A stretch of DNA of 36,829 nucleotides from Clostridiales bacterium (GCA_004556165.1 SFIR01000014.1:1-36829); one strand, 5' to 3'; shown: positions 17,461 through 24,609, counted from the stretch's first letter. Translations and numbers: made by a program. Notes: generated from the letters alone by a model not told the origin.

Positions 17461-18876
17461 TCAGACCGTGCGCATGCGCGAAGAAAACAGTATTTCAATG
17501 CCTCCTTCGAGCTCAAAGCTGCTGCCGCCGCTGTTTGAAAGCGTAAGGCTGAAGCAGCGGCCCTCATCGGAAAGCGGAAGCTCGACTACTTCACTTCGCG
17601 ATTTCGGGAGCCGGTAGAAATAGTTTAGGGTGCGTTTTCCTATGCTTGCCGTAACCTTTACCGTTCCGCCGCTGCCGCGGAGCATGAGCGAACGCAGCGC
17701 CTTTATTTCTGCCTTGCTCCCGAGATCGGTGAGCGGCGTGCTCCAGTGAGCCTCTATGGGAACTCCGTCATAGCTCGTGCCCACGCCGAACCTGTAAATA
17801 TAGCGGTTCGTATTCACAATCATAAGCTCGCCTGCGATATCCATTATCCATGTTATCGGGAAGCCGTCGTGCAGCATGTATTTATGCTCGGTAAGGTCGT
17901 AAACGACGAGCTTATCTACGCCGCTGCACTTCAGGCTGAAATACAGCTTATCCTTTATTATCACAAGATGCGAGGATGAGAGCTTTGCATCCTTCATGAT
18001 ATTGCGTATCATGCTGTGATCGGGGTTCGGACGAGCATTGACGCCGTTATAGTAGTAAAGCCCATCGGCGGTGAGAAAGAATACCGTATCGCCGTAGGAA
18101 GCTATGACCTTATGCTGGGTGCTCTGGTAATTGGTATCTATCTTCTCAATGGTGAAATTGGAGGGCCTGTCCCCGATGAGCCTGTAAACGCTGTGCTTTT
18201 TGAAGATGAGAAGCTGGTTTGAGGTTGCATGCAGGGCGATAATAGGGTCGCCGCCGACGGAGCCGACCTCCACATGCCCGCCCTCGACCGAGGGGGAGGC
18301 AGCAACGGGTCCCCAGTCCTCAAGGGTGCGTCCGCCGCCAGGCAGGACAGAATAATACAGCCTGTTCGGGTTTCTTCTATCGCCTGCGGAAAAGAGCCTG
18401 TTTCGGTACATCGCAAGGTACGAAACGGGAACATCGGAGCAGTGCTCCGCCGAACCGAAGCTCGTTACGGTCTCACCATCGAATTTGATGAGCTGATTCC
18501 TGCCGTCCGAGATGACAAGGTAATCGGTATCGCCTATCTTCAGCATCTCGGATTCGAAGTACAGCGTGTTTGCAGGGTTCACGATGGTGTGGATGAGGTT
18601 CCACTGACCGCCTGAATAGCAGTAGTAATTATCACCTGCCGCGACTACGGGCAGGCAGTCATCATTTGCGCTTCTGAAGCAGGTCATATAGCGAATTCGG
18701 TCACTTCCGGGAACGGGATCGGCAATGTATTTTTCGTACCCCTTTGCCACCGACAGCCTGCCGCCGTCGGTGGACATATTGACGGCATACGGGGAACAGG
18801 ATGGGGAGATATTGTTCTCGTCCGAACTCTGATCAATGCCGAAAAAGCTTTGTATCTTATAGGTCTTGAGTGCCAT
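17461..18876 (-). CDS. Phage stabilisation (tail hub) protein, P22 gp10-like
   Basis: A 471-residue, beta-rich protein with repeated Tyr/Gly/Asp turns (such as YYCYSGGQWN and LYYYNGVNARPNP), consistent with a propeller-like fold. The opening (MALKTYKIQSFFGIDQSSDE) and gene position directly after an adaptor match the stabilisation proteins of short-tailed phages, which plug the portal-adaptor channel and carry the tail. P22 gp10 has almost the same length (472). No frameshift or internal stop is present. The ATG has GAGGTG, formed partly from the stop codon of the adaptor gene (TGAGGTG), so the two are tightly coupled. The portal it should bind is not in this window. The name is inferred from pattern and context; no database search was possible. 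Confidence 0.7.
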   Translation of the reverse strand: MALKTYKIQSFFGIDQSSDENNISPSCSPYAVNMSTDGGRLSVAKGYEKYIADPVPGSDRIRYMTCFRSANDDCLPVVAAGDNYYCYSGGQWNLIHTIVNPANTLYFESEMLKIGDTDYLVISDGRNQLIKFDGETVTSFGSAEHCSDVPVSYLAMYRNRLFSAGDRRNPNRLYYSVLPGGGRTLEDWGPVAASPSVEGGHVEVGSVGGDPIIALHATSNQLLIFKKHSVYRLIGDRPSNFTIEKIDTNYQSTQHKVIASYGDTVFFLTADGLYYYNGVNARPNPDHSMIRNIMKDAKLSSSHLVIIKDKLYFSLKCSGVDKLVVYDLTEHKYMLHDGFPITWIMDIAGELMIVNTNRYIYRFGVGTSYDGVPIEAHWSTPLTDLGSKAEIKALRSLMLRGSGGTVKVTASIGKRTLNYFYRLPKSRSEVVELPLSDEGRCFSLTLSNSGGSSFELEGGIEILFSSRMRTV

Positions 18877-18886
18877 TCAAATCACC

Positions 18887-19426
18887 TCAGTATCTGTTCT
18901 CAAATCGGTATGAGTCCGTGCCGCCGCGGTGCTTCCGAAGCCGGGCCTTGGCATTTTCAAACATCGAAAGATAGATATTTCCGCCCGACTGCGTGGTGAC
19001 ATCGCCGCCCATGCGCTCCCGTCCGACAAGATAGCTGACGATAAGCCCGTGAAGGCAGGGATCGAGTTCGCTTTCATCCGTACCCTTTACGAGCGGAGCG
19101 GGTACGCAGCGATAGGTGATCACCGCCGGGGCGCAGTAGGGAAGCAGAATGGAATTGCTCGTATCCCCGATGCTGAACGGCACGGAATGTCCCTGCTGCC
19201 TGACACGGGTCACTTTGATGCAGGAGCGCGGAAGCTGCGAAAGATCCGCAATACCTTCATTGACCGCAAGCTCATCCGTGCGGAAAAAGCCGGAAGCCGC
19301 GGCAAGCTCGTTCTGCGCTTCGTTGGCATAGCGCGTGAGCCTTTCACGGTAGTTCGCAAGGCCCGCGCTGTCCGTTGTGCGGTCGAGCTGGGCGAGAGCG
19401 GATGAAATAATATCGTTAAGAGTCAT
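18887..19426 (-). CDS. Phage head-tail adaptor, P22 gp4-like
   Basis: A 179-residue mostly helical protein. The start (MTLNDIISSALAQLDR) and the ERLTRYANEAQNELA helix, a central beta segment, and a late YLSMFENAKARLRKH helix agree with phage adaptor proteins that form a ring under the portal in short-tailed phages. The length is close to P22 gp4 (166). GGAGG precedes the ATG. Spacing is 12 bases from the small gene upstream and 10 bases to the stabilisation gene downstream. An adaptor needs a dodecameric portal to assemble on, and none is seen here. Codon use is like the flanking host genes. Confidence 0.7.
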   Translation of the reverse strand: MTLNDIISSALAQLDRTTDSAGLANYRERLTRYANEAQNELAAASGFFRTDELAVNEGIADLSQLPRSCIKVTRVRQQGHSVPFSIGDTSNSILLPYCAPAVITYRCVPAPLVKGTDESELDPCLHGLIVSYLVGRERMGGDVTTQSGGNIYLSMFENAKARLRKHRGGTDSYRFENRY

Positions 19427-19438
19427 CCGGTTTCCTCC

Positions 19439-19648
19439 TTACAGCTTCATACCCTGAGCGGTCGTGAACGCGCTGAGCCGCTTCGCGCTGAGCCGTTTTT
19501 CCGCTTCCGAAGCGCGGATAAGATTTGCAATGCTCGCCGGCACCTCCACCGGTACTCCGCGCTCGATACGGTAATTAACTGAATTTATACAGCCCTCCCA
19601 TGCTCTGTTGTCGGGGGTGGGCGATAGGGTAATGATCTCGGTTTTCAT
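19439..19648 (-). CDS. Small phage-type protein (69 aa)
   Basis: A short protein with a conserved-looking core (YRIERGVPVEVPASIANLI) that resembles small proteins found beside coat and adaptor genes in tailed phages. I cannot name a family. AAGGAAA lies upstream of the ATG. It is the first gene of the right-hand half of the cassette, after the oppositely oriented transporter. A weak minus-strand promoter (TACAAT -10 at about 19705-19710 with a poor TTCCCT -35, 17 bp apart) could serve it; otherwise it depends on read-through across the transporter gene. Confidence 0.65.
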   Translation of the reverse strand: MKTEIITLSPTPDNRAWEGCINSVNYRIERGVPVEVPASIANLIRASEAEKRLSAKRLSAFTTAQGMKL

Positions 19649-19694
19649 GTTATTTCCTTTCCTTCGGCACGGGATGTACCGCCCGAAATGAATC

Positions 19695-19723
19695 TTGATT
19701 ATTGTAGAATTTGGGTGTAATAT
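19695..19723 (+). promoter_or_regulatory. Sigma-A promoter of the first DMT transporter
   Basis: TTGATT at 19695-19700, 17-bp spacer, TAATAT at 19718-19723. The 5' leader of about 45 bases holds a small GTCCG/CGGAC hairpin (19730-19752) before the ribosome site. Confidence 0.75.
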
Positions 19724-19774
19724 AGGGAAGTCCGTTCGGTATACGCGCGGACAGTTTATACGGAGATACCTTTT

Positions 19775-20761
19775 ATGAAACGCAAAACCTTATTGGGCAT
19801 CCTTGCGGTCGTGCTTGCCTCGATGTGCTATGGGATAACGCCCATCCTGTCAAACGCAGCCCTGAACGGCGGCCTTCCTGCGGATTTTGTTATCAGATTC
19901 TTCGGCGAGAACGCACTTCCGCTGATGCAGGCCAATGAAGCAAGAAAGCTCCCGAATGAGAGCGTTGTCGCATTCAGCATGGGGATAGCTTGCATTCTGT
20001 CACTCATCAACTGCCTGATCGCAAGAAAAAGCCCGAAGGTGCAGTTTAAGCAGGCATGGCAGCTCGTTGTGATGGGAGGAGGAGCGTTCGCGCTGACCTG
20101 CCTGCTCATTTCCTTTGCGTATAACTATATCCCTGCGGGCATGACGATAGTGCTGCATTTTACCTATCCGGTATTCGTGCTGCTCGCTTCGCTTCTTTTC
20201 TTCCGAGAAAAACCCACGGTAATGAAGATATGCTCGCTCTCTGCAGCACTCATCGGGATAGTGCTCATGAGCGAGGCAGGCTTCAAGGGCGATATAAAGC
20301 CAATCGGCATAGTCCTTGCCCTGCTCTCCGGCATGACATATGCGACCTACTTCCTTGCGGGCCGCAATGCCTCATACAGCAGCCTCGATACCCCCGTTTC
20401 CAATACCTATATCACGGGAGCTGCCTGCGTCGTCTGCCTCATAGTCGGGCTTATAACGGGAAGGCTGTGCCTGCCTTCGGATTGGTTCATGTGGCTGATA
20501 CTCTTCTTTGAAGCACTGCTCGGTTATACCGTGGGCTTGCAGCTTCTTCTTATCGGCATCAAGCTCGTGGGCTCGACCACATCCTCAGCACTCAATACCC
20601 TTGAACCTGCCTTTGCAACGCTCACGAGCATGATAGTATTCGGTGAAACTTTGGGGCTTCTTAAGGGCATAGGCGTGGTGCTCGTGCTGCTCGCCGCAGT
20701 ATTCAGCATAATTGCGGTCGGAAAGCACGAGAGCAGGCAGCCTGAAATGAAAGATAACTGA
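19775..20761 (+). CDS. DMT-superfamily (EamA) transporter inside the capsid cassette
   Basis: A 328-residue inner-membrane protein with about ten hydrophobic helices arranged as two EamA repeats (HFTYPVFVLLASLLFFREKPT ends the first; ALNTLEPAFATLTSMIVFGE ends the second). These carriers export or import small metabolites such as amino acids; the substrate here is unknown. GGAG lies upstream of the ATG. It has its own promoter and runs against the capsid genes: its stop is two bases from the stop of the NlpC/P60 gene, with no terminator between them. Its base composition resembles the host genes. It is not a known part of phage virion modules, so its place here is unusual. Confidence 0.88.
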   Translation: MKRKTLLGILAVVLASMCYGITPILSNAALNGGLPADFVIRFFGENALPLMQANEARKLPNESVVAFSMGIACILSLINCLIARKSPKVQFKQAWQLVVMGGGAFALTCLLISFAYNYIPAGMTIVLHFTYPVFVLLASLLFFREKPTVMKICSLSAALIGIVLMSEAGFKGDIKPIGIVLALLSGMTYATYFLAGRNASYSSLDTPVSNTYITGAACVVCLIVGLITGRLCLPSDWFMWLILFFEALLGYTVGLQLLLIGIKLVGSTTSSALNTLEPAFATLTSMIVFGETLGLLKGIGVVLVLLAAVFSIIAVGKHESRQPEMKDN

Positions 20762-20763
20762 TT

Positions 20764-21540
20764 TCAGACAGCATCCTCGGCCGAGCCTATATCCGCCGTC
20801 AGGTGCGCTTCGACGAATTCATGCACGCCGCTCATGGTGAGCTTGCCGCATTTGCCGTCTACGGTACCGCAGTAGTAGCCGAGTGCATTCAGCGCCGCCT
20901 GAAGATTGCGGATAGCCGCACCCTGGAGCATGGGCTTGGTGATGGCAAGTACGATCTGTTCATCATAGCAGTTCTCATCGTAGATGAGCTGACGGGTCAC
21001 AAGTCCGCGGTGCGTCCACGGCCTTTCGCTGAGCTTTGTCACGACCACGCCGTAGCGGAGCCCTCGGGCTTCGACGACGAGGGGTTCACCTCCGAGAAAA
21101 CCGCAGATCCAGCCGATATGGCTCATTCTTCCGTCGGGGTTGCGGTAGAAAACCGCTTCGCCGAGCCGGTAGCCGCGCTCTACATCGTCGATGCTGCCTT
21201 TTTCGGTGCACCATGCGCTGTAACAGTAATTGGAATTCACATCGGTGCCGAGATAATAATCGAGCAGACCCTGGCAGTCACAGACCTTGACATGCTTTGC
21301 TGCCCAATTTGTGGTTGCGATATCGTAGCTCGTGCGATTCCAACCCTTTTTCTTATAGAAGCTGTCAAATCTCCTATCAAGAAGCTCCTGAGTTACAACG
21401 ACTCCGGTCGTACCGAACAGGTATTCCCAGGGCTCGGTGCCGCATTCTTCAATATCGAGAGGAAGCTCCGCACCGAGAGGGATGCTTTCGCGCTTTGCAT
21501 GCGAGAGCGCGAAGCGGACAAAATCAATGGCGTTTTTCAT
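20764..21540 (-). CDS. NlpC/P60-like cell-wall hydrolase with peptidoglycan-binding domain
   Basis: A 258-residue protein. The N-terminal part (about 1-195) has the layout of a cysteine peptidase: Cys89 in CDCQGLLDYY (compare DCSGLV in NlpC/P60), His141 in RMSHIGWICG and a polar third position near Glu157 (VVEARG). The C-terminal part (about 203-247) matches a PG_binding_1 repeat (IRNLQAALNALGYYCG...DGKCG). No signal peptide is present, as in endolysins and virion-associated hydrolases that need a holin or an injection machine; no holin is seen. It could be an endolysin or a wall-opening virion enzyme. AAAGGAG precedes the ATG. It ends the left half of the cassette. Confidence 0.75.
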   Translation of the reverse strand: MKNAIDFVRFALSHAKRESIPLGAELPLDIEECGTEPWEYLFGTTGVVVTQELLDRRFDSFYKKKGWNRTSYDIATTNWAAKHVKVCDCQGLLDYYLGTDVNSNYCYSAWCTEKGSIDDVERGYRLGEAVFYRNPDGRMSHIGWICGFLGGEPLVVEARGLRYGVVVTKLSERPWTHRGLVTRQLIYDENCYDEQIVLAITKPMLQGAAIRNLQAALNALGYYCGTVDGKCGKLTMSGVHEFVEAHLTADIGSAEDAV

Positions 21541-21574
21541 CCATATTCTCCTTTCATAAAACTATACTGTGATT

Positions 21575-22516
21575 TCAGCGATCGCCGGAATAGAAGAGCT
21601 CCGCGATCAGCTGATGGTAGCCCTTCGCGCCGAGAGCGGATTTTGCGCTTTCGCGAAGGTTCTTCCAGAATTTCTTATTCGAAGTGAGGAAGCTGTTTCG
21701 CTCATCGGGTGTGAGCGCGAGCATGTATGCATAGTACTCATCATAGACCTGATTGAATTCGTCCTCATAATCGGTATTGCCGCCCTCCTGCTGGGAAGCA
21801 AGCTCGCTGCGATACCTGAGCTGCTCAATAGCATTTTGATGCTGCTTTTCAAGCTTTTCCATATCGAAATCATGGCTGAGCTGCAATTCCGCCAATTTCA
21901 GCTTCATTTCGTTCAGGGTCTTTTGGGCATTGTACATGTATTCAGCGATCTTGGAATCATAGTTTGATTCCAACTTGGCGACATCTCGGGCAATGGAATC
22001 GTATTCGCGCATTTTCATGCTTGAAAGATATGTCGAACCGCCCATTCCGCGTGAGTATGCATCGGCATCCAGCTCGGCGAGCGTATAATCACCGTAGCTT
22101 CTGCGATCCTCTATCGCCGCATCTACGGACGGCCTCAGGAATGCAGAGAGCTGCGAATACAGGCTGCTGAGGGAGGGAAGATCGAAGGAAATGCCGTACC
22201 TGTTCAGAGTTTCTATGAGGGATGCATAATTGCCGCCGTTCCCCGAACCGCCGCTGCCGTTTGAGGAAGGGGCTGAAGGCTCAGATGGTACCGACGGCAC
22301 GGACGGCACCGCCGGGCCGCTTTCATCGCTGCCGCGCTCGAGAACGGGCCTGTTTGAAACGGACGAACTGCCTGCCATGCTTCCGTTACCGCCGCCTGGA
22401 TTGTATGCCGCAGCCGAAAATGCATTTCCGCTTTGCGCTTTTCTGATAAGCGATGAGTTTTTATCCTCGATACTTCGCTTATAGCTTCGCTGTCTGTTTA
22501 TAAAACCTGCTGCCAT
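21575..22516 (-). CDS. Putative virion-associated coiled-coil protein (313 aa)
   Basis: No family that I can name. The N-terminal 30 residues are basic. A low-complexity Gly/Ser/Pro linker follows (about 45-97, with PSVPSVPSEPSAPS repeats), then a helical region and a long charged coiled coil (about 175-250) and an aromatic, acidic C-terminal part (YEDEFNQVYDEYYAYMLAL). There is no signal peptide or membrane segment. The place directly after the capsid gene and before the hydrolase suggests an internal or ejected virion protein of a short-tailed phage. AAAGGAG precedes the ATG, and a 9-bp hairpin separates it from the capsid gene. Confidence 0.6.
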   Translation of the reverse strand: MAAGFINRQRSYKRSIEDKNSSLIRKAQSGNAFSAAAYNPGGGNGSMAGSSSVSNRPVLERGSDESGPAVPSVPSVPSEPSAPSSNGSGGSGNGGNYASLIETLNRYGISFDLPSLSSLYSQLSAFLRPSVDAAIEDRRSYGDYTLAELDADAYSRGMGGSTYLSSMKMREYDSIARDVAKLESNYDSKIAEYMYNAQKTLNEMKLKLAELQLSHDFDMEKLEKQHQNAIEQLRYRSELASQQEGGNTDYEDEFNQVYDEYYAYMLALTPDERNSFLTSNKKFWKNLRESAKSALGAKGYHQLIAELFYSGDR

Positions 22517-22532
22517 AGTATTCTCCTTTCCG

Positions 22533-22560
22533 GGATCGGGGCTTAATATTACCCCGATCC
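22533..22560 (-). other. Perfect hairpin after the capsid gene
   Basis: GGATCGGGG and CCCCGATCC form a 9-bp stem with a 10-base AT-rich loop. Read with the capsid transcript (minus strand) no T-run follows, so it should not terminate; it more likely protects the 3' end of the capsid message or sets stoichiometry. Read on the plus strand it is followed by TTTTCGTTT and looks like a terminator that would stop antisense RNA. Confidence 0.65.
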
Positions 22561-22572
22561 TTTTCGTTTGGT

Positions 22573-23787
22573 TCAGGAAACGGTATGCTCGATCCTGACG
22601 AGCCAGAGATCATTCAGAATGGCACAGGTATATGCTGTAACCTTTGCACCGATGGTGGCGCGCTGGTCAAGGGGGTCCGCAGTGCCGGAGCTGCCGTGGG
22701 GCTTGACAATGAGCTGAACGGCGCCCTTGCCTTCAACGTCGATAACGCCGTAGGCATCCTTGCCGAAGACGAGCGAGCAATGGACGTTTCTGCCGATACC
22801 GCTGCCATCCGCATCGGCGGAAGCAACATCGGGGGACCATACCACGGCACCTTCCGTAAGGCTTACGCTCTCTGTAAGGGTTACGGTTCGGGTGGCGGAA
22901 TTGTAGGGATTGCTTGCTGCAAGGGTGTATTCATCAGAACCTATCATGATGGTGTTCCCGGGAGTGGAGAGATATTCGATCTCCTCCTGAGTGGGAGTAT
23001 TTGCAAGCACGAAGGTCTTGGAGTTGGTAGTTGAAGCGCTTACGCTGTTGCGCACGCTCTGAGTGAAGATCTTGGCTTCGGTGCTCTCAACGAATACGAC
23101 GCCGAAGAGCCTTCCGATTTCACCGCTGTAAATGGCCTCGGAGTTGCCGTAGGTGGAAACATTCCTCCACATCTCATCGTTCTGGAGGTCATAGGTCGCC
23201 TCGGGGGAACAGATACAGATGTAATGGGGCTTTCTGCCGTCCTCGCAGAAGGGGCGCGCCTTGTTCTTTTTGAGGGTACGGACTGCCTTCCTGATTTCCT
23301 CGGTGGTGAGCTTGTCCGAAGAGGTGAGCGCGGCTCTTGATGCTTTGCCGCCGGCGTACTGAACATTGCTGCCGCTGCACATGGCGTCACGGGTTACCCA
23401 TTCGACAACCGTACCGAGCTGTTCGCCGAGAAGCTCTGCGGAATCGTTGATAACGGCATCGTATGCGGTGAGATCGAGCAGATCGCTGACCTCGACATAT
23501 GCGCCGTACTGCTTGACCTCCGCTTCAACTTCGGTCTGGGAGAGGGTCTGACCGTCGGGAGTAATGCCTTCGGTAAGACCTGTCATAGCGACTTTGGGGT
23601 CAAAGAGATTCCAGCGGCGGAAGTTGACGTACTTGCCGTTGTTGCGGGGGATGGGTCTTTTCTGGCCGAACTGTGCATGAACAAATCTTGTCTTTGCGCT
23701 CTCGAGGAGCTGGCGGTCATAGTATTTTGAGGGGAACTTTGTATTTCCCGTGGTATTGATGGTGGTATTGATATTGGTATTAGGCAT
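22573..23787 (-). CDS. N4-gp56 family major capsid protein
   Basis: A 404-residue coat protein that I recognise as the N4-gp56 family of HK97-fold capsid proteins. Diagnostic stretches are FAQFGQ-like FVHAQFGQKRPIPRNNG, VNFRRWNLFDPKVAMTGLTEG, then KQYGAYVEVSDLLDLTAYD and LLGEQLGTVVEWVTRDAM in the N-terminal half. The middle has the partly helical TTEEIRKAVRTLKKNKARP and ICSPEATYDLQND, and the C-terminal part has RATIGAKVTAYTCAILND. The frame is intact and of normal length, with AAGGAAAG upstream of the ATG. It follows a scaffold-like gene, the standard order in short-tailed phages, but no portal or terminase gene precedes that pair. It could build closed shells if co-expressed with its scaffold. 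Confidence 0.92.
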   Translation of the reverse strand: MPNTNINTTINTTGNTKFPSKYYDRQLLESAKTRFVHAQFGQKRPIPRNNGKYVNFRRWNLFDPKVAMTGLTEGITPDGQTLSQTEVEAEVKQYGAYVEVSDLLDLTAYDAVINDSAELLGEQLGTVVEWVTRDAMCSGSNVQYAGGKASRAALTSSDKLTTEEIRKAVRTLKKNKARPFCEDGRKPHYICICSPEATYDLQNDEMWRNVSTYGNSEAIYSGEIGRLFGVVFVESTEAKIFTQSVRNSVSASTTNSKTFVLANTPTQEEIEYLSTPGNTIMIGSDEYTLAASNPYNSATRTVTLTESVSLTEGAVVWSPDVASADADGSGIGRNVHCSLVFGKDAYGVIDVEGKGAVQLIVKPHGSSGTADPLDQRATIGAKVTAYTCAILNDLWLVRIEHTVS

Positions 23788-23816
23788 ATTTCTTTCCTTT
23801 CTTTATCATTTGGTGT

Positions 23817-24356
23817 TTATATCCTGACTCTGCGTCCGTCCATATTGGCTTTTTGCAGCTGCTTGCGCAGCTTCATGAATTCCTCACGGCTCATTTCGGA
23901 GTAGTCCGTCTCCTGCGCTTTTCCGATGCTTCCGCGCATCGGCATGGGAAGACGATCGGAATTTGCCGCAGGCTCGGTCGAAATTTGACCCCTGTCGAGA
24001 GAATAATTCTCCTTTTCGGAGATATTGCCGTTTTCTGCATCCGAATCCATACCGTCAAGCAGTGCGATGACGACTGCGATGGGGTTTATGCCCTCGGGCA
24101 TGCCGATGCGGTCAAGCATCTCGCGCCCGAGCAGCATGGCCGCCTGCTCGTAATCGTTCTCGTAGGCCTCTTTTGTTCCTTTATTCTCGTCGGACTGCTC
24201 GGAATCAAATTCGCTGTCAGCGGCATCAGTGCTTATACCGATAGGTGCGGCATTCATTGCGGTGCATTCCGCTTCTGCTGAATTTTTACCGGTATTACGG
24301 GTTTTTTCTTCATTCTGCTCATTCTTTGGCATCTTTGTTTTGCGGTTATTTTTCAT
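23817..24356 (-). CDS. Scaffold-like capsid assembly protein (putative)
   Basis: A 179-residue, very hydrophilic protein rich in Glu, Asn, Lys and Asp. The first 75 residues look disordered, the middle has a helix (QAAMLLGREMLDRIG), and the C-terminus is a basic helix (MSREEFMKLRKQLQK ending GRRVRI). A charged helical body with a basic C-terminal helix, encoded directly before the coat gene, is the hallmark of phage scaffolding proteins such as that of P22, where the basic tail binds the coat. The name rests on this, not on sequence identity. Its ATG overlaps the stop of a possible leader frame (ATGA). A ribosome site (AAAGGA, 24380-24385) is 23 bases from the ATG but is brought closer by a CCGG-TTTT-CCGG hairpin. 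Confidence 0.6.
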   Translation of the reverse strand: MKNNRKTKMPKNEQNEEKTRNTGKNSAEAECTAMNAAPIGISTDAADSEFDSEQSDENKGTKEAYENDYEQAAMLLGREMLDRIGMPEGINPIAVVIALLDGMDSDAENGNISEKENYSLDRGQISTEPAANSDRLPMPMRGSIGKAQETDYSEMSREEFMKLRKQLQKANMDGRRVRI

Positions 24357-24568
24357 CTGATATGACCGGAAAACCGGCGTCCTTTCTCCCCGGGTATTAC
24401 TGCCGCCCGGGGTCGGCAGATTTTATTTACTCCCTTAGCTCGTATCGAGAACTCCCCAAGATGAAGAAAAACTTTCCCAAATCCGATTTCATTGGGAAAG
24501 CTCTTTTCGATCAGCTCCGATATGCTTTGGAGTACGACGGAAAGAGCGGTGGCCGACGCAATTTCCAT
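24353..24568 (-). CDS. Possible 71-aa leader reading frame before the scaffold gene
   Basis: An open frame runs from an ATG three to five bases after the predicted transcription start to a stop that overlaps the scaffold ATG. There is no room for a ribosome site, so it would be translated leaderless. The composition is mixed, with no recognised domain; part of it spans the predicted pseudoknot. It may simply be the untranslated leader. The 4-base stop-start overlap is the only argument for coupling. Confidence 0.25.
   Translation of the reverse strand: MEIASATALSVVLQSISELIEKSFPNEIGFGKVFLHLGEFSIRAKGVNKICRPRAAVIPGEKGRRFSGHIR
24366..24419 (-). promoter_or_regulatory. Structured leader with H-type pseudoknot upstream of the capsid cassette
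   Basis: Read on the minus strand: CTGCCG (24419-24414), A, CCCCGGG (24412-24406), CGGCAG (24405-24400), TAATA, CCCGGGG (24394-24388). Stem 1 is CTGCCG/CGGCAG; its loop CCCCGGG can pair with the downstream CCCGGGG as stem 2, giving loops of 1, 0 and 5 bases, which is workable H-type geometry. A CCGG-TTTT-CCGG hairpin (24366-24377) follows between AAAGGA and the scaffold ATG. It matches no riboswitch class I know. Folding is inferred from base pairing only. Confidence 0.5.
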
Positions 24569-24576
24569 CTGCAAAT

Positions 24577-24606
24577 ATTATAACACAGTTGATACCATAA
24601 AATCAA
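24577..24606 (-). promoter_or_regulatory. Sigma-A promoter of the capsid cassette
   Basis: On the minus strand: -35 TTGATT (24601-24606), 18-bp spacer, perfect -10 TATAAT (24577-24582). It is the only good promoter pointing into the left half of the cassette and lies after the smpB terminator, so the cassette is its own transcription unit. Confidence 0.75.
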
Positions 24607-24609
24607 TAG

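Noticed and set aside
17448..17567. Longer N-terminus for the last small protein of the cassette
   Set aside because: It would lie inside the stabilisation gene in another frame; the ATG at 17447 has a perfect ribosome site just after that gene's stop.
24388..24419. Known pseudoknot riboswitch (preQ1, SAM-II, fluoride type) in the capsid leader
   Set aside because: The geometry is H-type, but the conserved loop and core bases of those classes are missing and the downstream gene does not fit.
17247..24606. Complete inducible prophage or phage-inducible island
   Set aside because: No integrase, excisionase, repressor, replication, terminase or portal gene and no att-like direct repeats were seen at the ends.
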